From positions 1 to 11,824 of the forward strand of contig JAQBPS010000316.1 in the NCBI GenBank assembly GCA_028287415.1: a stretch of DNA of 11,824 nucleotides. Direction: 5' to 3'. Shown piece after piece: positions 1-7,465 of this stretch; the stretch's first letter is position 1, and each line of letters starts with the position of its first letter. Made by a program: the position numbers and the translations under genes. Source of the DNA: Bacillota bacterium (GTDB lineage Bacteria > Bacillota > Sulfobacillia > Symbiobacteriales > Symbiobacteriaceae). The notes beneath the pieces were generated by a model. The model was not told where the DNA came from and did not search any database. It was given only the letters and a program-made list of their open reading frames with translations.

Positions 1-50
1 GTCGGCACCCCAGCGGCAGCGCACCCGGCCCCGGCCCTGCGCAGGGACCG

Positions 51-1568
51 TCAAGGCATGGGCTGGGGCTGGTCTCCGGACTCCCCGCGGGCGTGTACGG
101 TGCCGTCCTGGTCCACCCCGAAGCCCCAGCTGGTATTGCCCCCGCCCCAGGACTGGACAAGTTCCACCTCCCAGGTCCCGTCCGGCATGGACCGGACCCC
201 GGTCTCAAACGTAGCCGGAATCCTTTGACCCGGGGGCGGTCCGCCGATGTTAATCTCCCCTTGCACCTTGCCGGGGGTGCGAGGGAACTGCTGAAAGGTG
301 GGGTCGGCGTGGACTTCCCGGAAGACGGCTGCGACCGCCTGGTCCGCGTTCTCCGGCCGGGTTCCGCCCCAGGTCAGGGTGAACTGCGCTCCCTTCGCAT
401 CAGGCAATATCGCGACCTCGGCATACTGCCAGCCGAAGGTCACAAAGCGGAGCACCTGCGGATTGTCGCTCTGTAATGGAACTGGTTTCCCGAGTTGCCA
501 CCCGTAGCGGGGCATCTGCTCCTCGTACCACGCCTTCAGCGACGCAACGGTGGCGCCTTCCAGCCGATAACCCAAGACGCTCTGGAAGATCGCCGTGGTC
601 GGCTTGGCCCCGTCGGGGAGGGGGATGCCGTGAATCAGGTCGTGGTCCAGGAGTGCCTCACCGGGCGGGTCTTTCATCGCCACCCGGTAGGCCAGCACCT
701 CGCCGGGGGCGGTGGTGAGACCCCAGACGTCGATCTGCCGGCCGGTGCCGTAGTTCAGGTGCCAGAGGTCGAGTCCGCTTTCGCTTAAGGACTGCCCCGG
801 CATCCACACGACCAGGTCCCGCCCTTCGCGCCCGCCGTCCGCTCTCACCAGCCGCAGGGTGGTCTGCTCGCCGCCACTGACGACGAACCCCCGGTAGTGT
901 TCCAGGTCAGTGCGGCTGGTCACCAGGGCGCCGCCAGTGGACCCGGTGCCGTAGATCTCACCGGTCGAACCGGTGATCTGGTAGGTCAGCTGCTCCACCG
1001 GCTCCACGTGGCTGTATACGCCCTTCCGGGAGTCCGAAGGTCGGGGTCCATGGGAGAACGTGAACGCCCGCCCATCCCCCCGGAACGTCAGCGCCCACCG
1101 ACCATCCACCAGTGCGATGCGGCTCAGGGTCAACTGTCCGCCCCCAATCGCTGTCCCCTTCTCCAACGCAGCGATCCCCGCAGCGATGATCTGCGCCTGT
1201 GTCAGGGAGCCTTCGGGCGGAGTCAGCTGAGGAAGGTCCGGAGCCACCACCACGTGTGGGGAGGGCGGAGTGCCCACCGGGTTCTGGTCATCATGCGACG
1301 GCGGGTTCACGGTAGCCACATGGTTCCCGCCCCCGGTCCGACGGAGCGGGCCATAGGTGATCCCCACGGCCACCAGCCCGACCATCAGGAGTCCGAACGC
1401 TGCCACCTCGAAGATGGTCCCCCAGCGCCGCCACCAGGGCCGGCGGGCCAGCTTGCCCTCAGTCGCCCCGGCGGCCAGCAGCAGCGCATGCTGCCGCTCC
1501 CAGGCATCCGCTGGCACCACCGCTTCTGCGGCCCGCTCCTCCAGGGCCTTTTTGATCAGCCTGTCCAT
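51..1568 (-). CDS. Putative anti-sigma factor, single-pass membrane protein
   Basis: This 505-aa protein probably holds the adjacent ECF sigma factor inactive at the membrane. Residues 1-48 form a short charged cytoplasmic part with a WWRRW cluster just before one hydrophobic segment (about 51-73). The remaining 430 or so residues would be extracellular, starting with a Pro-rich linker (about 85-120). Residues about 314-360 (IPLPDGAKP through LKAWYEEQMPRYGWQL) resemble a Pro-Gly-Ala...YxxxMxxxGW module I associate with secreted Bacillota proteins; this is a weak recall-based match. The ATG directly follows the sigma stop codon, and a GGGAGG lies about 10 bases upstream inside the sigma gene, so the two are probably translationally coupled. 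There is no clear zinc-binding anti-sigma (HxxxCxxC) motif. The anti-sigma role is inferred from gene order and topology; the role of the large outer domain is unknown. Confidence 0.72.
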   Translation of the reverse strand: MDRLIKKALEERAAEAVVPADAWERQHALLLAAGATEGKLARRPWWRRWGTIFEVAAFGLLMVGLVAVGITYGPLRRTGGGNHVATVNPPSHDDQNPVGTPPSPHVVVAPDLPQLTPPEGSLTQAQIIAAGIAALEKGTAIGGGQLTLSRIALVDGRWALTFRGDGRAFTFSHGPRPSDSRKGVYSHVEPVEQLTYQITGSTGEIYGTGSTGGALVTSRTDLEHYRGFVVSGGEQTTLRLVRADGGREGRDLVVWMPGQSLSESGLDLWHLNYGTGRQIDVWGLTTAPGEVLAYRVAMKDPPGEALLDHDLIHGIPLPDGAKPTTAIFQSVLGYRLEGATVASLKAWYEEQMPRYGWQLGKPVPLQSDNPQVLRFVTFGWQYAEVAILPDAKGAQFTLTWGGTRPENADQAVAAVFREVHADPTFQQFPRTPGKVQGEINIGGPPPGQRIPATFETGVRSMPDGTWEVELVQSWGGGNTSWGFGVDQDGTVHARGESGDQPQPMP

Positions 1569-2126
1569 CTAGTGCTCACCTCCCACCGTCGGTTGCGGCT
1601 CCCCGAGGAGCCGTGCCAGCGTCGCCTTCGCCCGGTGCAGCCAGGACTTCACGGTCCCCTCCGGCGCCGCGAGTATCGCCGCAATCTCCCCCAGCGGCCG
1701 GTCGTCAAAGTAGAAGAGCACTACGGCCGCCCGCTGCTGGGCCGGGAGCTGCAGGACCGCATCGGCGACCAGCCTGCGCCGCTCCACCTCATCATAGGGG
1801 GACGGCCCTGCCTCCGAAGGGAGAGCGCCCAGGCGCCGGGCGGCCTCCTGCTGGGTGCGCTCCCGGGCCGCCTGCTGCCAGGCCCGGCGGATCGTCATCT
1901 TGTAAAGCCAGCTCCGGAACGCCTCTGGCTCCCGCAACTGACCGATCACGCGGAAGGTCTGGGCGAATGCGTCCTGCATCACATCTTCCGCCATCTGCCG
2001 GTCGCCCAGGATCAGATACGCGGTCTGTAGCACTCGGGGGGCGTGCTGCCGAAACAGGGCTTCAAAGGCGGGCAGGTCGCCTGCCCGGCACCGGCGCACC
2101 AGCTCCCGCTCATCCACTCGGCTCAC
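1569..2126 (-). CDS. ECF-type RNA polymerase sigma factor (sigma-70 family)
   Basis: The 185-aa protein has the two-domain layout of extracytoplasmic-function sigma factors. Region 2 is about residues 20-90, with FRQHAPRVLQTAYLILGD, then AEDVMQDAF and FRSWLYKMTIRRAW. Region 4 is about residues 117-172, with LPAQQRAAVVLFYF, the helix-turn-helix LGEIAAILAAPEGTVKSWLHRAK, and a basic end. Length is normal for the family. The GTG given here lies right against a GGGGG run. The GTG three codons later (base 2117) sits about 8 bases after that run and may be the true start, giving 182 aa. The last codon abuts the ATG of the membrane protein downstream, a typical sigma/anti-sigma arrangement. A candidate ECF promoter lies just upstream, so the operon may be self-activated. 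The target regulon and signal cannot be told from sequence. Confidence 0.93.
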   Translation of the reverse strand: MSRVDERELVRRCRAGDLPAFEALFRQHAPRVLQTAYLILGDRQMAEDVMQDAFAQTFRVIGQLREPEAFRSWLYKMTIRRAWQQAARERTQQEAARRLGALPSEAGPSPYDEVERRRLVADAVLQLPAQQRAAVVLFYFDDRPLGEIAAILAAPEGTVKSWLHRAKATLARLLGEPQPTVGGEH

Positions 2127-2149
2127 CCCCTGTACCGGGTTCTATCTAA

Positions 2150-2179
2150 TTAGAGGCTGATGGCCAGAGAAAAGTTGCA
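2150..2179 (-). promoter_or_regulatory. Candidate ECF-type promoter of the sigma/anti-sigma operon
   Basis: On the minus strand a TGCAAC (2174-2179) followed by TTTT is separated by 17 bases from CCTCTAA (2150-2156). This is close to the AAC-type -35 and CGTC-type -10 pattern known for ECF sigma promoters, with one mismatch in the -10. It would start a leader of roughly 17-27 bases before the sigma gene, consistent with autoregulation. This is pattern recognition only. Confidence 0.45.
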
Positions 2180-2236
2180 GGGACGGGGGGCGCGATTGCG
2201 CGACCAGTCAGCGGTTTCCGCCGTCCATAGTGGTAG

Positions 2237-2338
2237 AGGCGTGGTGATCTGCCATGCGTCGGCGGCGACAGTGGCCGTTTGAGCACCGACGATGGCGGCC
2301 GTACGTGGATCCGGGTATGGCGGGCGACTAGGAGGTTA
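2237..2338 (+). pseudogene. Asp-box (BNR / Ycf48-like) repeat relic
   Basis: In the frame of the racemase start codon, after the stop at 2234-2236, the sequence reads VGGDSGRLSTDDGGRTWIRV. The TDDGGRTW part fits the Asp-box pattern [ST]xDxGxTW, and the preceding VGGDSGRL resembles the strand before Asp boxes in beta-propeller repeats (typical form: VGxxGxIxxTxDGGxTW). Only one repeat is visible, and stops at 2228-2230 and 2234-2236 close the frame upstream. It is probably the last scrap of a deleted propeller protein. It overlaps the 5' leader of the racemase and runs in frame into it. Chance resemblance cannot be excluded. Confidence 0.4.
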
Positions 2339-2341
2339 ACC

Positions 2342-3040
2342 ATGAAGACGATTGGGCTAATCGGTGGCATGAGCTGGGAGTCATCGGCGGAGTACTACCG
2401 GATCATCAACCAGACGGTCAAGGAGCGTCTGGGTGGCCTGCACTCTGCACAGGTCGTTATGTACAGTGTCGATTTTGCCGATATCGCCGAGCTGCAGCAT
2501 GCGGGCCGTTGGGCCGATGCGGCCAGGCTATTGGTCGACGCCGCCAAGCGGCTGGAAGCCGGCGGCGCGGACCTGGTGCTTCTATGTACAAATACCATGC
2601 ACAAGGTCGCCGAGCAGCTCGCATCCGCCATCAGCATCCCGCTGGTGCATATCGCGGACCCGACCGGCGAGGCGATCAAGGCGCGAGGAGTCCATACGAT
2701 AGCGCTGCTGGGCACCGGGTTTACGATGGAGCAGGACTTCTATAAAGCACGCCTGGCGGAGCGGTATGGGCTGCGGGTGATTGTGCCAGACGAAGCGGAT
2801 CGAAAGGTGGTCCATGAGGTGATCTACCAGGAGCTCTGCCTGGGACAGATCCGGCCGGAATCCAGGGCTGCTTACCGGGATATTATGGCGCGGCTAGTCG
2901 GGCAGGGAGCCGAGGCGATCATCTTGGGTTGCACAGAGATTGGTTTGCTAGTGCGTGCGGAGGACGCCACGGTACCACTGTTCGACACGGCTCACCTGCA
3001 TGCGCTGAAGGCAGTCGACCTGGCGCTGGATCCTCGATGA
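2342..3040 (+). CDS. Aspartate/glutamate racemase family protein
   Basis: The 232-aa protein belongs to the cofactor-independent Asp/Glu racemase superfamily, whose members invert the alpha carbon of an amino acid with a pair of cysteines. The N-terminus MKTIGLIGGMSWESSAEYYR is the hallmark of the aspartate racemase / YgeA branch. The two expected catalytic cysteines are present: C82 in LLCTNTMH and C197 in ILGCTEIGLL. Length is usual for the family. I chose ATG 2342 because GGAGG (2331-2335) lies 6 bases upstream and family homology starts there. A TTG at 2279 in the same frame would add 21 residues of unrelated Asp-box-like sequence. YgeA-type enzymes can act on several amino acids, so the substrate is uncertain. 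The gene diverges from the sigma operon; no clear promoter of its own was seen. Confidence 0.9.
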   Translation: MKTIGLIGGMSWESSAEYYRIINQTVKERLGGLHSAQVVMYSVDFADIAELQHAGRWADAARLLVDAAKRLEAGGADLVLLCTNTMHKVAEQLASAISIPLVHIADPTGEAIKARGVHTIALLGTGFTMEQDFYKARLAERYGLRVIVPDEADRKVVHEVIYQELCLGQIRPESRAAYRDIMARLVGQGAEAIILGCTEIGLLVRAEDATVPLFDTAHLHALKAVDLALDPR

Positions 3041-3183
3041 CGGCCTCGTCAAATTTGGCCGCAATTTAGACAAGGAGACTTAGCCTTTGGTTGTCGAATC
3101 ATCCATGGTGACCCGGCCGGTGCACCCACTACAAAGCGGGCGCTGGCGGCAACCCGCAGCGCGCGCAAACCGGGAGGTAACCC

Positions 3184-3528
3184 ATGGAGAAGATTACGAC
3201 CACTGAGCAGTTTGATCGGATCCTGGCTGACAATGCACGAGTCATCGTGAAGTTCTACACCACCTGGTGCCCTGACTGCCGCCGGATCGATCAGCCGTGG
3301 GACGAATATGCGGAGGCCAATCAGCAGCGCGCATCGTTTGTGGAGCTGAATGCCGAAGAGGTGCTGGAAGTCGCAGAGCGCTTTGATGTGCGCGGCATCC
3401 CGTCGTTCCTGATGTTCGAGAGCGGTCGTCTGGCCGATCGCCTGTACAGTCGTGATGCGAAAACGCCGAAGCAAGTGACCGATTTCGCCGAGAAGGTGCT
3501 TGCGGCCCCGCTCGAATCCAAAATGTAA
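3184..3528 (+). CDS. Thioredoxin family protein with CPDC active site
   Basis: A 114-aa single-domain thioredoxin fold, expected in the cytoplasm since no signal peptide is present. The redox motif is W-C-P-D-C (C29, C32) after the strand RVIVKFYTTW, where classical thioredoxin has WCGPC. The conserved cis-proline is P73 in RGIPSFLMF. The start is supported by GGGAGG (3172-3177) 6 bases upstream of the ATG. WCPDC is typical of divergent thioredoxin-like proteins in Bacillota. It is likely a dithiol-disulfide exchanger, but its partner is unknown. It follows the racemase by 143 bases on the same strand and is closed by the strong hairpin at 3530-3578. The convergent neighbour encodes a small double-CxxC protein, which hints at, but does not prove, a shared redox theme. 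Confidence 0.92.
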   Translation: MEKITTTEQFDRILADNARVIVKFYTTWCPDCRRIDQPWDEYAEANQQRASFVELNAEEVLEVAERFDVRGIPSFLMFESGRLADRLYSRDAKTPKQVTDFAEKVLAAPLESKM

Positions 3529-3529
3529 C

Positions 3530-3578
3530 AGCAACGATGAACCCCCGCTCCTGCCCGGAGCGGGGGTTCATCGTTGCT
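3530..3578. terminator. Perfect 22-bp hairpin between convergent genes
   Basis: Arms 3530-3551 and 3557-3578 are perfectly complementary around the loop TGCCC. The plus-strand thioredoxin stop is one base before the left arm, and the minus-strand gene stop is 8 bases beyond the right arm. It is well placed as a bidirectional terminator, although neither side has a strong T run (TTCTCC on plus, TGTTACATTTT on minus). Confidence 0.75.
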
Positions 3579-3586
3579 TCTCCAGG

Positions 3587-3793
3587 TTACTCGGGGTCTA
3601 GCGGGTCATCAACAGTGCCGGCGGATACCCGCGCGTCAGACTGGTCCTTGGTGGCGCATTCCTTGCAGATGAACTTGAACTCTTCGCCTGAGTGCGCCTT
3701 GCGGTACTCTTCTGCTCGCTCAAAGGGTACAGGTTTCTTTTGCAAGCACTGCAGACACACCTTAAATATCTGGTCATGAGGTTTTTCTGGCAT
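3587..3793 (-). CDS. Small double-CxxC (zinc-ribbon-like) protein
   Basis: A 68-aa protein with two CxxC pairs about 30 residues apart: C13-L-Q-C16 and C43-K-E-C46 (FICKECATKDQ). The spacing and the aromatic/basic context suggest a zinc ribbon, perhaps like the small 'zinc-ribbon domain' proteins seen in Bacillota, but I do not recognise a named family. The acidic tail ends DDPLDPE. The frame stays open upstream to 4129, but GGAGG lies 9 bases before ATG 3793 and the upstream translation is unlike the protein, so the short form is preferred. It converges on the thioredoxin gene across a shared hairpin. A nucleic-acid or protein-binding role is only inference. Confidence 0.72.
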   Translation of the reverse strand: MPEKPHDQIFKVCLQCLQKKPVPFERAEEYRKAHSGEEFKFICKECATKDQSDARVSAGTVDDPLDPE

Positions 3794-3892
3794 AAGCGAT
3801 TCCTCCAGCAGATTGGTAGTACAGGAGCGCTGAATAATAGTGTACTGTAGGGCATGTGCAGAATATACCGCTCCTGTGGAAGGATGTGTTGC

Positions 3893-4024
3893 ATGAACGG
3901 GCCGGATTACGACGTGAAGGGGATCGTCCGACAGTTCTGGGCCCGCGCCCCTGACCTCTGGCACGAACTGCCGAAGTATCCGCGGTATCTGGTGACTGGC
4001 AAAAAAACGGCTGCCACACCGTAG
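3893..4024 (+). CDS. Possible 43-aa small protein of unknown function
   Basis: ATG 3893 is preceded at 8 bases by AAGGA (GGAAGGA at 3878-3884) and opens a 43-codon frame ending in TAG at 4022-4024. The product starts MNGPDYDVKGIVRQFWARAP, contains DLWHELPKYPRYLVTGKK, and has no signal peptide, membrane segment or cysteine. It is basic and rich in aromatic residues (3 Tyr, 2 Trp, 1 Phe), unlike a random translation. It lies 33 bases before the DUF1003 gene on the same strand and could share its transcript. I recognise no family. A non-coding leader is the alternative. Confidence 0.45.
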   Translation: MNGPDYDVKGIVRQFWARAPDLWHELPKYPRYLVTGKKTAATP

Positions 4025-4057
4025 CCGTGAATACGCGAACACGAAGGGGTGAGCAGT

Positions 4058-4600
4058 ATGGTTAAGCAAACCGCCGAACAGAAGCTGACCGGCATGATGG
4101 AGGGCTATGACTCCCGTGTTGTCCGACACCTGAACGCCGAGTTCGAGCAGAGTACCAGCCGTGGGGATCGGTTCGCAGACGCAGTCGCCTCCCGGGTTGG
4201 TTCCTGGCCATTCATCATCATCCAGAGCGGGATATTGGTGTTCTGGATGTTCTGGAACATATTAGGCCCGACAAAACTGCATTTCGATGCGCCGCCGTTC
4301 ATTGGCATGAACCTGCTGCTCAGCTTCCAGGCTGGTTACACGGCGCCCTTTATCATGATGAGTGCCAACCGAATGGCAAAGCGCGAACACCTGGAAGCGG
4401 AAATTGATTACGCCGTTAACTACAAGGCTGAGGAAGAGATCGCCGACATGCAGGCCGACCTGCATCATATTTACGAGCACCTGGAGCAAATCGCCGTTCA
4501 GAACCGGGACCTGGCGGCTGAGAACCGGGAGATCGTGGCGCAGAACCGAGAGCTGCAGGCCAAGCTGAGCGAACTGCTCACCCGATTCGGCCAGAGTTGA
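4058..4600 (+). CDS. DUF1003 domain membrane protein with C-terminal coiled coil
   Basis: A 180-aa protein with the DUF1003 layout: a cytoplasmic N-terminal part (RGDRFADAVASRVGSWPF), then two hydrophobic segments at about residues 50-69 (FIIIQSGILVFWMFWNIL) and 80-100 (FIGMNLLLSFQAGYTAPFIM), then a short SANRMAKRE turn. The last 70 or so residues are strongly helical and charged and include three consecutive heptad-like units (QNRDLAA, ENREIVA, QNRELQA), so a coiled coil and oligomer formation are likely. DUF1003 has no established biochemical function. I chose ATG 4058, with AAGGGGTG just upstream; GTG 4049 overlaps that site and would add three residues. The gene is closed by the hairpin at 4640-4672. 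Confidence 0.9.
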   Translation: MVKQTAEQKLTGMMEGYDSRVVRHLNAEFEQSTSRGDRFADAVASRVGSWPFIIIQSGILVFWMFWNILGPTKLHFDAPPFIGMNLLLSFQAGYTAPFIMMSANRMAKREHLEAEIDYAVNYKAEEEIADMQADLHHIYEHLEQIAVQNRDLAAENREIVAQNRELQAKLSELLTRFGQS

Positions 4601-4639
4601 CCACTGGACGGTGGGTCGACGGTGGCCGACGGTGTAAAG

Positions 4640-4672
4640 ACGTAGGCCAGCTCCTGACGAGCCGGCCTACGT
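4640..4672. terminator. Hairpin between convergent genes, candidate bidirectional terminator
   Basis: ACGTAGGCC (4640-4648) pairs with GGCCTACGT (4664-4672). After one mismatch GCTC/GAGC extends the stem around the loop CTGAC. It lies between the DUF1003 stop and the alcohol dehydrogenase stop. The minus-strand tail CTTTACA is the more terminator-like side. Confidence 0.65.
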
Positions 4673-4691
4673 GCTTAGCGCGTCTGCGTCA

Positions 4692-5858
4692 CTACAGCGA
4701 CATCCGGTAGATCTCCGCGACATCTGCCTGCTTCAGCTTCCGGAACCGGCCGATCTCGCCGTTCGGCGTCGCCTTCTCCGCCATCACCGGGATCTGGTCG
4801 TCGCCAATCTGGTAGTCCGCCAGCCGGGAAGGTGCACCGATGCTGGTCCAGAACTGCCGCAGCCGCTCGATGCCCTCGAGCCCGACCTCCCGGTCAGACC
4901 GGCCCGCCGGGTCGACATCGAACACCCGCACCGCCAGCTGTGCAAAGCGCCCGGGGTTCGTATCCAGGCAGTACCGCATCCAGTTCGGGAAGAGGATCGC
5001 CAGCCCCCCGCCGTGCGGGATGTCGTAGATCGCCGAGACCGCATGCTCGATCGAGTGGGTCGCCCAGTCGCCGCTGGTGCCCATCGATAGGATGCCGTTG
5101 AGCGCCATCGTGCCGCAGTAGAGGATCGTCTCCCGGGCTTCATAGTCCTCCAGGTTCGCCACTACTTTTGGCGCGGCCTCCATCACCGTCCGGAGCAGCC
5201 CCTCAATCCAACGGGTCTGGAGCGGCGCATTGGTCGCGTCGTGAAAGTACTGTTCCAGACCATGCGACATCATGTCGACGATGCCGTAGACGGTCTGATT
5301 GCGGGGGAGCGTGAAGGTGTAGGTCGGGTCCAGGATGGAGAACGTCGGGTAGGAGTAGGGAGTGGCGCCCCAGCCGACCTTCTCCTGCGTCTCCCAGTTG
5401 GTGATCACCGAGCCGGCGTTCATCTCCGAGCCGGTCGCCGCAATGGTCAGGACGGTACCGAAGGGCAGCGCCCCGGTCGCCTGCGCCTTCCGGGTGATCA
5501 CTTCCCAGACGTCGCCATCATATTTGGCACCGACGGCGATCGCCTTGACGCAGTCGATCACACTGCCGCCGCCAACGCCCAGGATAAAGTCGATCTGCTC
5601 CCGCTTGCAGATATCGGCGCCCTTACGGACGGTGCTCAGGCGGGGGTTGGGCTCCACGCCGGGCAGTTCGTGCACCTCGGCGCCCGCTTCCTTCAGGATA
5701 CTAATCACTGCATCATAAAGGCCGCTCCGCTTGATGGAGCCGCCGCCGTAGGCGAGCAGCACCCGCTTGCCGTAGCGGTCAAGCTCGGTGCGCAGCTGCG
5801 AAAGCTGCCCCCGGCCGAAGATCAGTCTGGTCGGATTGTGGAAGACAAAGTTGTTCAT
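4692..5858 (-). CDS. Iron-containing alcohol dehydrogenase (YugJ/BdhA-like)
   Basis: A 388-aa group III metal-dependent alcohol dehydrogenase, normal length for the butanol dehydrogenase (YugJ/BdhA/YqhD) branch, which interconverts aldehydes and alcohols with NAD(P)H in the cytoplasm. The N-terminus [15 protein letters not shown] is typical of the branch. The nucleotide-binding loop is GVGGGSVID (94-102). The four expected metal ligands are at their usual spacings: D195 and H199 in [13 protein letters not shown]268 in WATHSIEH, and H282 in DIPHGGG. I placed the start at ATG 5858 because AGGAAGGGAT lies about 9 bases upstream; an ATG at 5882 would put that site inside the gene. It seems to be a single-gene unit flanked by hairpins. 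Substrate and NAD versus NADP preference are not readable with confidence. Confidence 0.94.
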   Translation of the reverse strand: MNNFVFHNPTRLIFGRGQLSQLRTELDRYGKRVLLAYGGGSIKRSGLYDAVISILKEAGAEVHELPGVEPNPRLSTVRKGADICKREQIDFILGVGGGSVIDCVKAIAVGAKYDGDVWEVITRKAQATGALPFGTVLTIAATGSEMNAGSVITNWETQEKVGWGATPYSYPTFSILDPTYTFTLPRNQTVYGIVDMMSHGLEQYFHDATNAPLQTRWIEGLLRTVMEAAPKVVANLEDYEARETILYCGTMALNGILSMGTSGDWATHSIEHAVSAIYDIPHGGGLAILFPNWMRYCLDTNPGRFAQLAVRVFDVDPAGRSDREVGLEGIERLRQFWTSIGAPSRLADYQIGDDQIPVMAEKATPNGEIGRFRKLKQADVAEIYRMSL

Positions 5859-6055
5859 CTTGTGTAGATCCCTTCCTGTCATCTAGTAAAATCAGTCGTC
5901 CCCGGAGAGATGCTCCAAAGACAGCGTGCGCCAACTCGTACGGCCTTATTTGTCCCATGCGCTACCAATAAAGACGAAGGCCCGCAGCCGGGAGATACCC
6001 AGATAGCGGGCGGTTAGAAGTGCATGAATATGCATTGACATGCGGCTGATGCGAT

Positions 6056-6088
6056 AAGGGGGCGAGGCAGTTACTGCCTCGCCCCCTT
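6056..6088 (-). terminator. Terminator hairpin after the purine permease
   Basis: Two 15-base arms (6056-6070 and 6074-6088, AAGGGGGCGAGGCAG and its complement) surround a TTA loop, 28 bases past the permease stop. The following T run on the minus strand is short (CTTATC). There is no gene on the other side that would need a plus-strand terminator here. The remaining intergenic bases 5859-6055 show nothing else I can support. Confidence 0.7.
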
Positions 6089-6116
6089 GCGTCTGCTACC
6101 CAGCGGGACCGACGTC

Positions 6117-7427
6117 CTAGTAACCCATCACGAAGAAGATGGCGAACACGGCGCCCACGGCCCAGAGGGGCCACTTCAGTTTCTCCCGCTTGCCGGCGAG
6201 CAGGTTGATCAGCAGGTAGCTGATGAATCCATAGCCGATGCCACGCCCGATGTTGTACGTGAACGGGATGGTGGCGAGTGTGATAAAGGCGGGGAGCGCT
6301 TCGGTCACATCGTTCCACTCGATGTTCGCGGCATGGCCCAGCATGAGGAAGCCGACGATGATCAGCGCAGGCGCTGTGGCCAGTGCCGGGACCGCACCGA
6401 TAATCGGCGCAAAGAAAATCGAAAGCAGGAACAGCACGCCGACGGTTACGGCGGTGAGGCCCCGACGGCCACCCTCCGCGATGCCGGCTGCCGATTCGAC
6501 GAACGTGGTGGCCGGGGCGACGCCGAACAGGCCGCCCACCATCGCTGCGAGGGCATCAACAGTCAGAATCCGGTTCAGACGGGGAATCCGGGGATGCTTT
6601 GCATCAATATAGCCGGCCTGTTCCGACAGGCCCACGACGGTGCCCATCATGTCAAAGAAGTCGCTCATGACCAGGGCGAAAATCACGGGGATGTAGCTGA
6701 GCTTCAGCGCGCTGCCCATTCCGCCCAGGGTAATGTGGGGCATGGCCGGCATGCTGACGACCGCCGTGGGCGCCTTCTGAATGCCCAGCGCGATGGCCAC
6801 CACCGTAGCGGCGAGGATGCCATACAGCATGGCGCCCTTGACCTTGCGGGCCATCAGAATACCGATCAGCACCACGGTGGCCAGCGTGATCAGGGGACCG
6901 GCGTTGTGGCTAGTCCAAGGGGCGAACGTGACCAGCGTAACCTTATCGCCGACGATAATTCCGGAGTTAATGAAACCAATCAGGGAGATGAACAGGCCGA
7001 TGCCACCGGCGATCGCCCGCTTCAAATTGAGGGGAATCGCAAGGAAGATGATTTCGCGCAGGCGGGTGACGACCAGCAGGAGGATGACGAGACCTTCAAT
7101 CACAACCAGGGACATGGCGGTGTCGAACGGGAGCTTCATGCCGATGATGACGGAGAAGGTGACAAATGCGTTCAGACCCATGCCCGGCGCCAGTGCGAAG
7201 GGATAGTCGGCCCAGAGGCCCATCAGCAGGGTGATGATGCCCGACACCAGGCCCGTGCCCACGATGATGGCGCCCTTGTCGGCCCCCGGGGCATTCGCGA
7301 GGATGCTCGGGTTCACGAACAGGATGTAGGCCATGGTCATAAAGGTGACGATACCGGCGACGATTTCGGTCTGGGCGGATGTGCGCGGGGGCGTGAGGTG
7401 CTGTGGCTCCTTCGGTCTGGAAACCAT
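6117..7427 (-). CDS. NCS2 (AzgA-like) family purine permease, probably guanine/hypoxanthine
   Basis: A 436-aa polytopic membrane protein of the nucleobase:cation symporter-2 AzgA/PbuG branch, which brings purine bases into the cell. The N-terminus TEIVAGIVTFMTMAYILFVN (20-39) and the motifs PFALAPGMGLNAF (76-88), DFFDMMGTVVGLSEQAGY (256-273) and TTFVESAAGIAEGGRRGLTAV (307-326) are diagnostic. About 12-14 hydrophobic segments can be counted, consistent with the family. ATG 7427 has GGGAGG about 11 bases upstream. A longer open frame to 7760 runs through the riboswitch and is not coding. The aptamer upstream has the cytosine that selects guanine, so a guanine/hypoxanthine substrate is more likely than adenine. 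It is a single-gene transcription unit. Confidence 0.95.
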   Translation of the reverse strand: MVSRPKEPQHLTPPRTSAQTEIVAGIVTFMTMAYILFVNPSILANAPGADKGAIIVGTGLVSGIITLLMGLWADYPFALAPGMGLNAFVTFSVIIGMKLPFDTAMSLVVIEGLVILLLVVTRLREIIFLAIPLNLKRAIAGGIGLFISLIGFINSGIIVGDKVTLVTFAPWTSHNAGPLITLATVVLIGILMARKVKGAMLYGILAATVVAIALGIQKAPTAVVSMPAMPHITLGGMGSALKLSYIPVIFALVMSDFFDMMGTVVGLSEQAGYIDAKHPRIPRLNRILTVDALAAMVGGLFGVAPATTFVESAAGIAEGGRRGLTAVTVGVLFLLSIFFAPIIGAVPALATAPALIIVGFLMLGHAANIEWNDVTEALPAFITLATIPFTYNIGRGIGYGFISYLLINLLAGKREKLKWPLWAVGAVFAIFFVMGY

Positions 7428-7465
7428 TGTAGGCGTGACCTCCCTTGTGATTTGGGGCGACAATG

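Noticed and set aside
897..2030. A 377-codon plus-strand frame opposite the sigma/anti-sigma genes
   Set aside because: It mirrors two well-supported minus-strand genes, has no ribosome binding site and a Pro/Arg/Gly-rich composition typical of antisense translation of GC-rich DNA.
3087..3206. A 39-codon TTG-started ORF preceded by AAGGAG before the thioredoxin gene
   Set aside because: It overlaps the thioredoxin start by 23 bases, has a weak start codon and an Arg/Pro-rich random-looking product; a leader peptide is possible but unsupported.
3794..4129. Long N-terminal extension of the small double-CxxC protein
   Set aside because: The extension overlaps the DUF1003 start and the 43-aa ORF, reads as random sequence, and a good ribosome binding site precedes ATG 3793.
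5859..5882. ATG 5882 as start of the alcohol dehydrogenase
   Set aside because: It would place the AGGAAGGGAT site within the coding region; the family N-terminus MNNFxFxNPT begins at 5858.
6021..6035. TGCAT-GAAT-ATGCA inverted repeat as an operator
   Set aside because: It is a 5-bp arm pair in an AT-rich gap downstream of a gene, with no promoter nearby; likely chance.
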